From a virus: DNA of 27,630 bases. The notes under the pieces were generated by a model. The model worked only from the letters and a program-made list of their open reading frames with translations. It searched no databases and was not told the DNA's origin. The stretch lies in IMG/VR virus record IMGVR_UViG_3300045789_000328, positions 1 through 27,630 of that record; one strand, written 5' to 3'. The translations under genes were made by a program, and so were the position numbers. Positions 15,107-23,685 of the stretch are shown here, one piece after another; position 1 is the stretch's first letter, and each line of letters opens with the position of its first letter.

Positions 15107-17244
15107 TAGAGTTTCTTAATCCCATCCCAAGATCCATTGCTCATCATTATAATTCTACCAACTGACGATGTAGTCTTATCCTTAGTCCGCCTGTTTGCCT
15201 GACCAACTCTAGCAATCATATTAGCAGTTAATTCGCTACCTCGTGCATCTGCAATGAATTGCAGCTCGTTAATTAGATTATTGTCTATGTCCCAGCCGAA
15301 CCTGTCTGCCTGCTGAAGGATGCTCATAAGAGTGACCTCACTTGGCCATTGATCCCTACCGCTGTTGCTGTTTTGGTAGCTGTATAGGCTAGCAGTGTTT
15401 TTCAGGTCTGTTGGGAAGAGATCCTTGATCTCCTCCGGAGTCTTACCTGCATATTTGGCCTTATTGTTGCCTAGCTCCTTCATAATTGGTAACCACATAG
15501 CAGCAACATTACGTTGCCTCTTGTCCCTGTCTGAAGTTTTTTCGAACTCAAAGCCATGCATTGCCCACATGTATGGGCCATTACTTAGAGCAGCATTTAC
15601 GCGAACCTCGCTAACACCTAAGTCTCTGTACAAACCGTCTAGCCCGCGGGTAATCCTGCCACCAAGACCAGTGCCCTGGACGCTTTCGTCCAACGCGAAG
15701 TAGTCGTGTTTCACAGTAATTTTACCGTCTACATCTATGGTTAGAACCCTGTTTATGTTCCCAACAGGTGTACCGGCGTCATAGAACTTTCCATTGACCG
15801 AGACAGTAGCACTCACCCCACGCCCCTGAGAGATCCTCTGTATGGCTGCAGCTTCATTCGCGAGTGTCACATCTTGTGTAGACATCGTAAAGGTAAGACC
15901 ACTGCCTTGTAGTTGAGAGTTTATGTAGTCTACGTAGATATCTTTAAAGTTGTCCCCATAGAAGTAGTTTGGAGGCAGCTGATCTCTAAGATCATTTACG
16001 CCAACAACATCCTTCAAGTAGTCCAAGAATTCTTGACTGGCTTGTTCTGTAGAAATGTACTTAGCAAGAGACTCTGCAAAGTGCTCTCTAGCATCATTAT
16101 CTCCGTACCTAGAGACACTTTCTGCTTTAACCGAGTTATATTTCTCGCTCTTAGGGTTCTCAGAGCCAGGTGCACCCCAGTCAAGACCCATTGAGTGATG
16201 ATACGTGTGAGCAATCTCGTGGAACAATGTCTCTGCTGCGGCAGATCCCTCGCCGAACTCAGGGGTAAGTTTAGAATTAAGTTCGTGGTTAATCAGAACT
16301 AGAGATCCAAACCCCGAGATGCTTCTAGCAATACCGGCCCCCAGTTCCCTGCTGGTAGCTGAGTTTAGAACAAAGTTAACTCCCTGAGTCCTATTTAGGT
16401 CGTCCCTTGGAGTAAGTGCAATGGCGTTATATGCGGAAGAGAAATCTTCTTGGGTGGCCAGAATTTTTACGGCTACACTATTACGATCAACATCACCCGG
16501 CATACTTGTCATGACAGAGAATTGATCTAACTTAGCTAGACCAACCTTATACTCATCCATGTCTACTGCCCAACTTGTGGAAGGCAGGACGTCATCGCCA
16601 GCAGTTGCATCTATGTTGAAAGGCACAGAGACGCTGCCAACTACAGACGTACCCATTACTTTAGGTGTATAAGCTACGCCACGCTTAAGTCTTTCGGCAA
16701 CTAGTTGGTCTGGAGTTTTAGTTACGTCATCATTTCTAAGGAAGTCAATAAAGAATCCAATATCTTTTACCTGCTTTGAGGTTAGGAAAAGTCCATCTGT
16801 AGACGATACATATGCTCCAAGAGCTCTTTTTATGTCGGTGTTACTTACGAGGTCTATTAGGCCTCGAACGCTTATTGGGTCTGGGGCAGCGCCTAGCGTT
16901 AAGTCGTCCAACTCGATTTCGTAACCCAAGCCAAGGGCTGTGTTGTGGTTGACTTTAATAGAGCTACTGGCATACTTGAGTTTATTTTGAAGCAGTTTGG
17001 CTCTTGCTATGGCTAACTGCATGTTAGCTTCATAGGTGTCTCCACCGTAGTTTTCTAAGTTCTTAAATTCCGGTAAGAGCCTAACCAGCTCAGAGTCTAA
17101 GAGCTCAGGGATTGGATTACTAGGCGTCCTAGGTCCTTCGCTAACATCGTCCCACAGGTCGTCTGGCAGATCAAACCCTGGATCAGAATCTGGATCGATC
17201 TCGACTTCTCTAGATAGAGCCAGCCCCTGTAGAGGGGCTATGCT
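15106..17244 (-). CDS. Zincin metalloprotease plus GNAT-like domain, C-terminal part of a frameshift fusion
   Basis: The 638-residue ORF from ATG 17022 extends in the same frame, without a stop, for another 74 codons upstream to the slippery A-run at 17250-17244. It is best read as the -1 continuation of the 897-residue ORF (712 residues added, fusion 1608 aa). In the 638-residue numbering, HEIAHTYHH at 268-276 is a HEXXH zinc site, and NDAREHFAES (309-318) supplies a candidate third ligand Glu (E313 or E317). Residues about 425-495 look like a GNAT acetyltransferase: strand TVKHDYFALD, acetyl-CoA loop QGTGLGG (449-455), helix, strand VRVNAAL, and YMWAMHGFEF. The ATG at 17022 lacks a well-spaced ribosome site (GGAG is about 17 bases away). 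Position among capsid genes suggests a virion-internal protein. The substrate is unknown. Confidence 0.8.
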   Translation of the reverse strand, partial: SIAPLQGLALSREVEIDPDSDPGFDLPDDLWDDVSEGPRTPSNPIPELLDSELVRLLPEFKNLENYGGDTYEANMQLAIARAKLLQNKLKYASSSIKVNHNTALGLGYEIELDDLTLGAAPDPISVRGLIDLVSNTDIKRALGAYVSSTDGLFLTSKQVKDIGFFIDFLRNDDVTKTPDQLVAERLKRGVAYTPKVMGTSVVGSVSVPFNIDATAGDDVLPSTSWAVDMDEYKVGLAKLDQFSVMTSMPGDVDRNSVAVKILATQEDFSSAYNAIALTPRDDLNRTQGVNFVLNSATSRELGAGIARSISGFGSLVLINHELNSKLTPEFGEGSAAAETLFHEIAHTYHHSMGLDWGAPGSENPKSEKYNSVKAESVSRYGDNDAREHFAESLAKYISTEQASQEFLDYLKDVVGVNDLRDQLPPNYFYGDNFKDIYVDYINSQLQGSGLTFTMSTQDVTLANEAAAIQRISQGRGVSATVSVNGKFYDAGTPVGNINRVLTIDVDGKITVKHDYFALDESVQGTGLGGRITRGLDGLYRDLGVSEVRVNAALSNGPYMWAMHGFEFEKTSDRDKRQRNVAAMWLPIMKELGNNKAKYAGKTPEEIKDLFPTDLKNTASLYSYQNSNSGRDQWPSEVTLMSILQQADRFGWDIDNNLINELQFIADARGSELTANMIARVGQANRRTKDKTTSSVGRIIMMSNGSWDGIKKL

Positions 17245-17250
17245 TTTTTT
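17222..17250 (-). promoter_or_regulatory. Programmed -1 frameshift signal joining the 897- and 638-residue ORFs
   Basis: On the minus strand the codons CCA AAA AAA GCA TAG end the upstream ORF. The seven A residues (17250-17244) give A AAA AAA in frame, ideal for tandem tRNA-Lys slippage. Four bases later AGCCCCT (17239-17233) pairs with AGGGGCT (17228-17222) around a CTAC loop, and the zero-frame stop is at the foot of the stem. After a -1 slip the next codons are AGC ATA GCC, and the frame is open into the zincin ORF. All elements are seen directly; the frequency of shifting is unknown. Confidence 0.85.
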
Positions 17251-19931
17251 GGTACTACCTCGGTGCCCAGAGTGTACGCAACGGTTCCGTCGGTTCCGTC
17301 TGGCTTTGTAAACACAAAGGCAATACCCGCAGCGCCATCTCGACTTACGACGTCTTTAGTAGATTTAATTATTCCTAGTGGTCTGCCGTCTCGGCTATAC
17401 AGCATTTCGCCTTCAATGAAGTCGTCGACTAGCCTAGGCATGGCTGCTGGCGTACTGAGCACAGTTCCTACTCCAACTGGAGCATCAGCCTGAGGGCCTT
17501 CTTGCTCAGGAGTACTTATCAGCCCGAGCTCCCTGCGCTTTTGACGGAGAGCTTCTCCATATAGGTTTGCTGTATACGGCGTCAACCTAGAGTTTTGATC
17601 TTTTAGAATCCTAAGTTTGATTGCATTTATCTTGCGCTTTTTGCCATCGGCATCAGTAATAATTACATAGTCACCGTAGTTGTAAGAGGTGGTGTCATTA
17701 GGTCTGGCATTAAGGTTCTCCACCATAGAGTTGACTTTAACGGTTGACTTTTCACCTACGTTGTTGGTGTACTCTACGGTCATGCCGTTTTCTAGGACCC
17801 TGCTTCGATCTTTAGATGCGTACCTTAGGGATCTAACCTGAGGGTCAGAAGCCTGATAGATTCCTCTCAACCTGTTAGAAGCTGAAGTTACTATTCCATT
17901 AAATGACCTAGTCTCTTTTGAGCTTCTTTCAGGAAACTGCCTGGCAAACTCATCGCGTAGTGCTCTACGAGCTAGCGCGTGGGAAGTCTTGTCTAGCGGC
18001 ATTCTTCCAAATACTCCGTATAGTACGTAGTACAAGTTGTCAGCGGCCTGCTTCTTCTTTACTCCATTAGCTATATCTGATCTATAATCTGTAAATGCAT
18101 CCCATAGGCTAGGGATCTCGCTGTTTTTTACGGTACCGTTTTTTGCCAAAACTGCCGAACGACCGAGAGCAAGTCGGATAGCGTTGTCCTTGATCTCTTC
18201 CATCTTCTTGCGATCGCCGGTTCCTGACCTAAACCACTTAGATCTCTTGAAGAGGCTGTCGGTTGGCTTAAACTTTGAACTACCAAACTTCATGTTTGCC
18301 CAGTCGTTGCCCTGGTTGTCTACTCTACCTAAGAGACGATCGAGGAGCTCTTGAGGGCTATTATCTTTTCTAAACAAGGAGGCAATAGAGTGGCGGTCAT
18401 CCTTATGCATGAACTCTTGCCACTCGCCAGTCTTAGGGTCAGTAAATCGCATAGAGTAAATAATTGCTCTTTTACCAGAGTTGTTTGCGCGTAGCTCAAA
18501 AATCTTTCCGTCTTTGTCCTCTTGACGGTGAAGAATCAACGTTCCATCTGGAGTGAACTTTGCGTCAGGGTATACCTTGGCTAAGGCAGCCATCATTGCA
18601 AATGGGTCCTCAGCATTTGCTAATTCGTTGTTCTCGTCTAGATACATAGCAGTAGTGCCATCGAAGTCTGCCAATGGCGTCAACTCCATAGCTCTGGCAG
18701 CATCTACCTCTTCGTTAGACAGGACTGGTAGATCGAAATTGGTTCCATCATCTAGACGGTCTTTTGGAGGGTAGTTTGGAGGGGTGAGTTGAGATCGAAC
18801 CTCGGTGAAGTCTCCAGAGTCAAGTTCTCCTGAGTCTGGCCTTGGAGGGACTGTGTCCTCAGGGGCATCTACTTCAGGGGTTACAGCCTCGGGAGCATCT
18901 GCAGGCGGAGCCGATGGTGCGTCGTCACGTGTAGTGTTAGGGGTCCTGGCCCTTGGAGGCTTAGGCTTGCTAACTGTTCCCTTTTTACCCGATGCTACGT
19001 TAAGTTTTTGGTTGTTTGGTACGCTAATAGTTTCGCTCGTGCCATCTGATGACTGCAGGGTGACCATAGCTTGCTCATCAAAGTTAATATTTGTGACTGT
19101 CCGCTCATCACCATTGTCATCTACAACAACATCGCCTACTTCTAGGTCAAATGGGAGAGTCCTCTTTACGGATGGTCCGTCGCTCTCTCTGTGTAGCGCG
19201 AGGGTAGCCTCTGTTATCTTTCTTAATGTGTCAAGCCGGGCGCTAGTGTTTTCACCATATTTCCTGTCGGGCCCAGATGCGTCAGGTTTAGGTAGTGAGT
19301 CCACCTCGACGTCTGTGTCTCCTGGTAGTTCAATGCCAGCGTCCTTAAGCATCTGCTTAACTGCATCAGGATCCTCTAGCTCTGCACCTACTGGAAGAGT
19401 TGCAATAGGGGAGTCGGTGCGGGCAGCATCCTGAGCCTGACGCTCGTCGTCAGTTAGCTCACCTTGTGCTAGACGTAGATCGTTATCGGTGATATCGGCA
19501 ACTTCAAGCTTACTAAGCTCGGGAAGCTTAGAATCTTCTAGAGTCTTTACAGGCTTACCAAAAATATCCTTGCGATCTTGCTGACCGCCTTCTATGCCCT
19601 TGAGGGCTTCATCCGGGAGAATTGCCTGGAACTGCTTAAGGTTACTTGACTCGATACTGGTGTAGACACCAGATGGAATGCCGTCAGCATCCTGGCCTTG
19701 AACCAAGATGCGGGCTTTACCAATTTTACCTGCTGGTCCTACATAGACTCCACGTACGGTAGCTACTACTAGTCGACCATCTTGACTGATCCTGACCCTA
19801 AACAATACATCCGCGCCCATTTCGATCCACTGACCGCCGTCGTCGCGGGGTTGGATCATCCAGAAGCCCTTATTGGCACCTAGGCCTACAGCAATGATGG
19901 CGGTTAGGTCTAGATCAGAGTTTTCGAGCAT
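17238..19931 (-). CDS. 897-residue capsid-region polyprotein, unknown function, slippery 3' end
   Basis: A large, mostly hydrophilic protein. Residues 25-105: IQPRDDGGQWIEMGADVLFR followed by strands (VRGVYVGPAGKIGKARILVQ, PSGVYTSI), a small beta-barrel module seen in actinophage capsid-region proteins. Residues about 125-225 are acidic and helical. Residues about 255-310 are a KOW-like strand block (LEVGDVVVDDNGDERTVTNI). Residues about 315-400 are Pro/Ala/Asp-rich linker. Residues about 415-720 form the largest folded part, rich in Lys/Arg with FRKDNSPQELLDRLLGRV and KKKQAADNLYYVLYGVFGRM. Two more KOW-like strand blocks follow, near 720-790 and 850-895. It starts at ATG 19931 behind AAGAGG. 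It ends in VPKKA at an A-run, where a -1 shift adds the zincin/GNAT part. It is probably a virion or procapsid component. I see no catalytic motif in this part. Confidence 0.8.
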   Translation of the reverse strand: MLENSDLDLTAIIAVGLGANKGFWMIQPRDDGGQWIEMGADVLFRVRISQDGRLVVATVRGVYVGPAGKIGKARILVQGQDADGIPSGVYTSIESSNLKQFQAILPDEALKGIEGGQQDRKDIFGKPVKTLEDSKLPELSKLEVADITDNDLRLAQGELTDDERQAQDAARTDSPIATLPVGAELEDPDAVKQMLKDAGIELPGDTDVEVDSLPKPDASGPDRKYGENTSARLDTLRKITEATLALHRESDGPSVKRTLPFDLEVGDVVVDDNGDERTVTNINFDEQAMVTLQSSDGTSETISVPNNQKLNVASGKKGTVSKPKPPRARTPNTTRDDAPSAPPADAPEAVTPEVDAPEDTVPPRPDSGELDSGDFTEVRSQLTPPNYPPKDRLDDGTNFDLPVLSNEEVDAARAMELTPLADFDGTTAMYLDENNELANAEDPFAMMAALAKVYPDAKFTPDGTLILHRQEDKDGKIFELRANNSGKRAIIYSMRFTDPKTGEWQEFMHKDDRHSIASLFRKDNSPQELLDRLLGRVDNQGNDWANMKFGSSKFKPTDSLFKRSKWFRSGTGDRKKMEEIKDNAIRLALGRSAVLAKNGTVKNSEIPSLWDAFTDYRSDIANGVKKKQAADNLYYVLYGVFGRMPLDKTSHALARRALRDEFARQFPERSSKETRSFNGIVTSASNRLRGIYQASDPQVRSLRYASKDRSRVLENGMTVEYTNNVGEKSTVKVNSMVENLNARPNDTTSYNYGDYVIITDADGKKRKINAIKLRILKDQNSRLTPYTANLYGEALRQKRRELGLISTPEQEGPQADAPVGVGTVLSTPAAMPRLVDDFIEGEMLYSRDGRPLGIIKSTKDVVSRDGAAGIAFVFTKPDGTDGTVAYTLGTEVVPKKA

Positions 19932-19988
19932 GGATTATCCTCTTAATATTTAAGTGCAAATCTAGTTAAAATTTTACCCTAATAAAAG

Positions 19989-21494
19989 TTAGTCGACTTT
20001 AGCGTATCTAATTGTCAGTTGACTTAGTCGTATCAAAGTGTCATCAGACAACGATCCGCTAGCTACAAGTACTTTTAGTCTGGTGCTTGCGTGTAGTGAT
20101 TCAACCTCATCCGGAGATTCGCTAAACATGCCAATTAGCACATCTCTAGAGGAGTTTGCTATCTCAGGGGCACCTGCAACCCAAGCCGCCGACGAAATTA
20201 TCGAAGACTCTAGGTCTGGGTGTCCCTCGGGTAGGTAGTCAGTAAATTCTTCAATAGCTGCACCTTCTGGAGCATTTCCAGTAGTTGAGTACTCAACAAG
20301 GTTGAAGACTTCCCACATGATAGCTGAAGCAAGCTCTTCGTCTGGGAGATAGCTGTACTTCTCAAATGCGCTTCTAGCTACCTCGTAGGCGTCTTCTCTT
20401 GAGACATACCTGGAGTCTCCAAAGGTGGCATTACTTGTGTCAACAACGTAGTCAATAGAAGCGGCGCTAGGCACACAGTTAGGTACTTTCTTGCCGTTCT
20501 TCTTCTTCATGCCAACTTGATTGTAGCCCTTCCAACAAGGATCACCGGAGTCTTTGCCCATGGCTGCAGTGATGGCAGAGGCGCTACTCTTGCTTGACCT
20601 TCTGTGGGCCGATGGGAGCAAGTCGTTATCTGTGGTGTACTTGCTGTTCTTAGGGCTCCCGGTCCTAAGGATGACTAGGAAGGCATTGACTCTAGCCATT
20701 GCCCATGAGTTGCGATTCTGTCCTGGACGGTAGCCTGTCGAAAAAGCACCAGCACCGCGACGATACACGGCCTTGAGAGTTCTAACACTGGTCTTCTTAG
20801 ACGCTGTGTCGCCATGCTTTTCGTTGTGCTCGTCTGCTTTATTCTGAAGAGCTTTAATTACTGTGGCAGAAAACTTGACAGTTCCGCTTGATGAGGCTGA
20901 CCCCTTAGCGTTTTTGCTAGACCCTTTAACTTGATCTTTTTTAGGCGCAGGCTTAGATCCTGCAGCAGCTGTAACAGTGTAGTCTGGAAGTATAGCGAAG
21001 CGGCATAGGCCTTCTTCTTCTGTCACGTTAACAGTAATCTTGCAGCCGTTAGGTGCTTCCCAAAACACGCAGTTACCGCACTTGACGCCAATCGCTGCGT
21101 TTTCTGCGTTCTCTTCGGCTGAGTTGTACCCAGCCCAAACGCCAGTGTTGTCTGCGTTAAACTTTCCGTGCTTTTCGACGATCTCAAGGAGAGCGTCAGC
21201 TAGATCCTGCTCTTCAGGAATCAAATAACCTGAGTCACCCATTGATGATTGGATTGAGTGCGCATCGTCGCGCATGATCTCTCCGTCAGGCATACGGTGA
21301 AATCCTTCTGGGAGCTCCTCTGAGCCATCTTCTACGTCTGCAGCAACAGCGGCATCGTTATCGTGCTCTGAATCCTTCATTATTTCTCCATCTGGCATAC
21401 GGTGGTAGCCCTCTGGAATCTCAGTCTCTAGCACCTCTTCAGGTGCAGCATATCCGCCAGCAGCTCTAATAACGTTCTTTATGTAGTCTGACAT
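19989..21494 (-). CDS. Cys-cluster capsid-region protein with duplicated motif, unknown function
   Basis: A 501-residue protein. An N-terminal motif is present twice: IPEGYHRMPDGEIMKD (26-41) and LPEGFHRMPDGEIMRD (61-76). A four-Cys cluster follows (C139, C142, C151, C164), as in small phage modules resembling high-potential iron-sulphur proteins; metal binding is inferred. Residues about 190-230 are a Ser/Lys linker. Residues 237-301 (KAVYRRGAGAFSTGYRPG, SWAMARVNAFL, TDNDLLPSAHRRS) and 318-342 (DPCWKGYNQVGMKKKNG, then VPNCVP) are widespread phage structural-region modules of unknown role. The C-terminus is helical and acidic. The ATG directly follows the Dps stop, with GGAG inside the Dps 3' end. 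Confidence 0.72.
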   Translation of the reverse strand: MSDYIKNVIRAAGGYAAPEEVLETEIPEGYHRMPDGEIMKDSEHDNDAAVAADVEDGSEELPEGFHRMPDGEIMRDDAHSIQSSMGDSGYLIPEEQDLADALLEIVEKHGKFNADNTGVWAGYNSAEENAENAAIGVKCGNCVFWEAPNGCKITVNVTEEEGLCRFAILPDYTVTAAAGSKPAPKKDQVKGSSKNAKGSASSSGTVKFSATVIKALQNKADEHNEKHGDTASKKTSVRTLKAVYRRGAGAFSTGYRPGQNRNSWAMARVNAFLVILRTGSPKNSKYTTDNDLLPSAHRRSSKSSASAITAAMGKDSGDPCWKGYNQVGMKKKNGKKVPNCVPSAASIDYVVDTSNATFGDSRYVSREDAYEVARSAFEKYSYLPDEELASAIMWEVFNLVEYSTTGNAPEGAAIEEFTDYLPEGHPDLESSIISSAAWVAGAPEIANSSRDVLIGMFSESPDEVESLHASTRLKVLVASGSLSDDTLIRLSQLTIRYAKVD

Positions 21495-21950
21495 TTAGCG
21501 AACTCCTATGAATGCTTTGAGTTGCCACATCCACTTAGCGTACATATCACTGCGAGCAGCTAAGAAGTCCAGTAACCCCTGAAGGTCGTACTTCTCTGCA
21601 AGGTGAAAAGCTGCGATGTGGCATGCGTAGAGCTGCTCTATGATGTCAAGTGCTGAGTAAAGCATCCCCTGAGAGTCACTACCGTCTAGGCGCCTCTCGG
21701 AAATGCCGGACAGCTCAACGTAGTCTGACAGCATGTAGGGTGCTGGGAACCCGATCTTAAGAATGTTCTCTGCTAGTGGGTCGATCGAACTGTCGAGGTC
21801 TAGATACAGCTTGCCAAAGAACTTATGGAGTTGCCCAAAATCCGAGCCCATGACATTCCAGTGATATCCGTGGAGTATGAACTTAGCCATAACTACATCC
21901 GATAGAACTTCTGCAAGCTTCTCTGCAAGTTCAGTTTTTTCTTGTCTCAT
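21495..21950 (-). CDS. Dps-like ferritin family protein
   Basis: At 151 residues it is close to standard Dps length. Dps proteins form 12-subunit shells that bind DNA, oxidise Fe(II) with peroxide and store iron. The Dps signature is clear: YHWNV (29-33), then LHKFFGKLY (41-49), and IDPLAENILKIG (56-67). Against E. coli Dps, the ferroxidase residues His51, His63, Asp78 and Glu82 correspond to H30, H42, D57 and E61 at exactly matching spacing, but Asp67 is replaced by Gly46. The C-terminal helix (DMYAKWMWQLKAFI) also matches. There is no long basic DNA-binding tail. It lies between portal and the Cys-cluster protein with 1- and 0-base gaps, so it is expressed with the virion genes and could be packaged or protect DNA late in infection. 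Confidence 0.87.
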   Translation of the reverse strand: MRQEKTELAEKLAEVLSDVVMAKFILHGYHWNVMGSDFGQLHKFFGKLYLDLDSSIDPLAENILKIGFPAPYMLSDYVELSGISERRLDGSDSQGMLYSALDIIEQLYACHIAAFHLAEKYDLQGLLDFLAARSDMYAKWMWQLKAFIGVR

Positions 21951-21951
21951 A

Positions 21952-23667
21952 CTATGCCTCTGGTTCTGCTAGGGGTGGAGCCTCTTCTGCTACAGGGTCT
22001 GGAGTCTCGCCTTGCAATAGTTGATCAATCTCTGGTGGAATAGCAGCGCCAGTGGCCTCAGAAGCAGTTCTTCTGATCTTCTTCATAAGATCAGGAGCTA
22101 CTGCAGCCATCATTGCCTCGGTCAGCTCCGGAGTAACCATGCCCTTGTTGATAACCAGGCGTAGTGCAAGCTCGTTTGCGTCAGGAGCATCTGCCTCTGA
22201 GAAACCGTGCGCACGTCTCCATGAATCAAAAGAGACCGCAAGCTTATCAAAGCCCGCATCAGCGTCGGTTGCACGATCGTTGCGAGTAGCAACTAGAGAC
22301 GGGTCATACCAGATGCAAACATCTTTTACTTCGTCTTCCGAGTAACCGTTTGCAATAAGGTATGGACGCAAGTACACAACCGTGAGAGCGTCAACGATAA
22401 GAAGCATCAGAGGCTCTATGTGAGCCTTGTAGAGGGCCTCATCGATCTGTAAAGCATTGGAGTACTTAACGTTGGCAAGTCCTGTTACAACGTCTTTGGG
22501 GACGTCTAGGCCCTGCATGATGCGCTCTAGTACCCGGTCAGAACGCAAGGCAAGGGATGGGTCGAAAGAACGCTCAAACTTGAACTGCTTAATCTTGTCG
22601 CCAAGATCTGCAGGACCACGAATGATTAGAGGGACAATTGCACTAGCAGAGTCCTCGTCTTTAATTGGGGTGGTCATTGCATCAATAAGTTGATCTTCGA
22701 AGTCGTCTGCAGCTTCTTCTGCGTTGTACAGCTCGTTGTACTCGCCGTTTTCATCGTACGGGTAGTCTGGATCTGGAGACGAGGCAACCGATAGGCCGTC
22801 TGGCAAGTAAAGAGCACCAGCGTTGAGGCGCGAACGTGCAGTTGCACGGAAAGTACGGTTGAGGAGTAGAAGCTCAGCGCAAAGGTCTAGTAGACCGCGA
22901 AGGCTTGAGTCGGCTTCTTGGCTGTAACGAGGGTGTGCTCGCCAAATACGACCAACAAACGCGCCTTTTGGTATGGAAATAAGTTCTTTGTTCCCCTGAG
23001 CCATATACCCGGAGCTTCCGCCACCAACATCACGGCGAGGGTTGATAACGTAGTTGCCTTTTGAGTCTACTTGGAGCTCGTCAGTAGATCTGATGTCCCA
23101 AGTCTCTGGAAGTCCAGACCCTAAACGCTCTGGTATCTGAACTAAGTAGCATTCGCCAGTAACTTGAATATTTAGAGCCGAGTCCTTCAAAAGACCGGGC
23201 TGCCCACCATAAGCAGAGCTTAGGCGCTCAAGTGCACGCGTTGCAGCCTGCGCTAGACGAGTGTCAACCTTGGCGACAGAGTCAATAGGAGCAGGAGCTT
23301 CATGTGGACTATTGACTGCAGCTGCATATAGACGAATTCTTGATACAACAGACGCAACTAGGTTGAAAGCATACTTGATTTCACCGATTGAGTCGTAGTA
23401 CTCCCAGGCTTCTGACTGCCAAGAGCTAGATGCTGATTGGCGCCTTGCCTTGAAGAGCTCTGCTTCGCCTTTGTCCTGCAAGTTTACCTGAGAAGCAGCT
23501 GCAGTTAGCGCACGAGGTGAGTTGAACACTTGTGGTTCTGCATACACAATGCCAAAGGAGTCAACCGATACGCCTGGACCAACGCGTGTGGCGCTCTTTG
23601 GAGCAGAAGCACGTACGCTAGGGCGTCCTTGACCCTGACTAGCGCTGTCTTTTTTAAAAATACCCAA
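21952..23667 (-). CDS. Portal protein
   Basis: A 571-residue protein that forms the dodecameric ring at the capsid vertex through which DNA is packaged. Seen: a disordered basic N-terminus, WEYYDSIGEIKYAFNLVASVVSRIRLYAAAV (about 88-118) typical of the portal wing entry, ALNIQVTGECYLVQIPE (stem/wing strand), WDIRSTDEL, IWRAHPRYSQEADSSLRGL, a stem helix region with ERIMQGLDVPKDVVTGLANV and NALQIDEALYKAHIEP, and a crown-like C-terminus ending in a Pro/Glu/Ala tail. The start is TTG at 23667, preceded by GGGAG at good spacing; no ATG or GTG lies between it and the upstream in-frame stop. Position after terminase supports the call. This length is usual for actinophage portals. Confidence 0.9.
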   Translation of the reverse strand: MGIFKKDSASQGQGRPSVRASAPKSATRVGPGVSVDSFGIVYAEPQVFNSPRALTAAASQVNLQDKGEAELFKARRQSASSSWQSEAWEYYDSIGEIKYAFNLVASVVSRIRLYAAAVNSPHEAPAPIDSVAKVDTRLAQAATRALERLSSAYGGQPGLLKDSALNIQVTGECYLVQIPERLGSGLPETWDIRSTDELQVDSKGNYVINPRRDVGGGSSGYMAQGNKELISIPKGAFVGRIWRAHPRYSQEADSSLRGLLDLCAELLLLNRTFRATARSRLNAGALYLPDGLSVASSPDPDYPYDENGEYNELYNAEEAADDFEDQLIDAMTTPIKDEDSASAIVPLIIRGPADLGDKIKQFKFERSFDPSLALRSDRVLERIMQGLDVPKDVVTGLANVKYSNALQIDEALYKAHIEPLMLLIVDALTVVYLRPYLIANGYSEDEVKDVCIWYDPSLVATRNDRATDADAGFDKLAVSFDSWRRAHGFSEADAPDANELALRLVINKGMVTPELTEAMMAAVAPDLMKKIRRTASEATGAAIPPEIDQLLQGETPDPVAEEAPPLAEPEA

Positions 23668-23685
23668 GATGGGCTCCCTGTCTGT

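Noticed and set aside
17222-17250. Plus-strand terminator (hairpin followed by TTTTTTT)
   Set aside because: No plus-strand gene lies upstream of it. The hairpin and A-run fit a minus-strand frameshift signal with an open -1 frame.
23645-23667. Slippery-looking TTTTTAAAAAAG near the portal start
   Set aside because: The run is not in X XXY YYZ register for a -1 shift in the portal frame, and the alternative frame gives only a short antisense-like ORF; the portal protein is complete without a shift.
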